From Oscillospiraceae bacterium (GTDB lineage: Bacteria > Bacillota > Clostridia > Oscillospirales > Oscillospiraceae), in contig JAJPXI010000069.1 in NCBI GenBank assembly GCA_021205585.1, positions 1,046 to 6,502 of the forward strand: DNA of 5,457 nucleotides, in the 5' to 3' direction. The translations under genes were made by a program, and so were the position numbers. Positions within the stretch are counted from its first letter, which is position 1. Each line of letters opens with the position of its first letter. Under the pieces are notes generated by a model. It ran no database searches. It was not told the origin of the DNA and saw only the letters and a program-made list of their open reading frames with translations. Positions 5,172 through 5,457 of the stretch are shown in pieces.

Positions 5172-5457
5172 TTAAACTTGAATCCCAAAATACTCCAGCA
5201 GGGCCCGCTGCTTGTCCTCCAGAGCGGGGAGGGCCAGTTGCCGGACGTTTCCCTGGGCGTCGGTAATTTTCAGCAAATCATTTTTTAAGGAGTAGATCGT
5301 CCCGTCCCCCCGGCGCAGGTTGGCGATCAGGTTTTTGCGCATCTTGTTCTCCGGGTCCTGGGAGACGGCGAAATTGGGCAGCAGGAACTCTACTGTGTAG
5401 GCCGGAACCGGGCGGAACATCAAAATGGCCTCCCCGCCCTGCCGGTACAGCCGGTAC
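5172..5457 (-). CDS. C-terminal end of an unrecognised protein (5' end outside the window)
   Basis: The reading frame is open from the right edge of the window (first complete codon at 5456) to TAA at 5172-5174, giving 94 visible residues from YRLYRQGGEAI to LLEYFGIQV. A TTG and an ATG occur in frame at 5421-5423 and 5418-5420. The frame continues beyond them without a stop, and no ribosome site is well placed, so this is read as the tail of a longer gene. The visible part has mixed charge, with a basic patch (KMRKNLIANLRR) and a predicted beta-rich segment ending in a helix. It has no membrane segment or recognisable catalytic motif. Codon use is GC-rich like its neighbours. I cannot assign a family. 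It converges on tRNA-Leu and shares its terminator. Confidence 0.65.
   Translation of the reverse strand, partial: YRLYRQGGEAILMFRPVPAYTVEFLLPNFAVSQDPENKMRKNLIANLRRGDGTIYSLKNDLLKITDAQGNVRQLALPALEDKQRALLEYFGIQV

Noticed and set aside
5015..5266. 83-residue plus-strand ORF starting inside the tRNA
   Set aside because: It runs through the tRNA-Leu gene and its terminator and has no ribosome binding site.
5172..5423. TTG at 5421-5423 as the true start of an 83-residue protein
   Set aside because: The frame stays open to the window edge and there is no well-placed ribosome binding site, so a truncated longer gene is more likely.

Overview
The window looks like chromosome of a high-GC member of the Clostridia, most likely an Oscillospiraceae-type gut anaerobe (Flavonifractor, Oscillibacter, Lawsonibacter and relatives). 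The basis is Gram-positive style signals (strong GGAGG ribosome binding sites, near-consensus sigma-A promoters with 17-bp spacers, clean intrinsic terminators), GC-rich codon use, and a very large fused ABC transporter of a type common in Firmicutes. The genus is an inference from style, not from a marker gene.

Layout from left to right. 1-121: extreme G/C homopolymer tracts and a purine-rich stretch, no gene; possibly an assembly edge or a quadruplex-forming region. 122-1405 (minus): metY, the PLP enzyme that makes homocysteine from O-acetylhomoserine and sulfide. Its mRNA appears to start near 1622, from a perfect TTGACA-17-TATAAT promoter. The roughly 215-nt leader holds a 42-codon upstream ORF (1448-1576) with its own strong ribosome binding site and a TTG start, plus GC-rich hairpins that cannot coexist. 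No SAM riboswitch or T-box is visible, so this looks like a leader-peptide type of control. 1697-1727: intrinsic terminator of the next gene, which ends just before the metY promoter begins.

1749-4757 (minus): a 1002-residue single-chain ABC exporter of the MacB/FtsX class, with an ATPase domain, one transmembrane helix, a roughly 565-residue acidic external domain and three C-terminal transmembrane helices. The external domain contains nine copies of a 16-residue helical repeat. The gene has its own promoter (4792-4820). Immediately upstream of the -35 lie two direct repeats of ATTTACAA exactly 11 bp apart, the usual layout of an OmpR/PhoP-family response-regulator site. It appears to be a one-gene transcription unit.

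4953-5143 (plus): a divergently oriented tRNA-Leu(CAG) gene with its own consensus promoter and a hairpin terminator that can also work in the opposite direction. A 9-bp inverted repeat links the DNA just before the tRNA to its 5' acceptor strand. 5172-5457 (minus): the C-terminal 94 residues of an unrecognised protein whose start lies beyond the window; it converges on the tRNA and shares its terminator.

The genes are separate transcription units with no obvious shared pathway. The points that most deserve a second look are the metY leader ORF, the 16-residue repeat array in the ABC protein, and its tandem operator.
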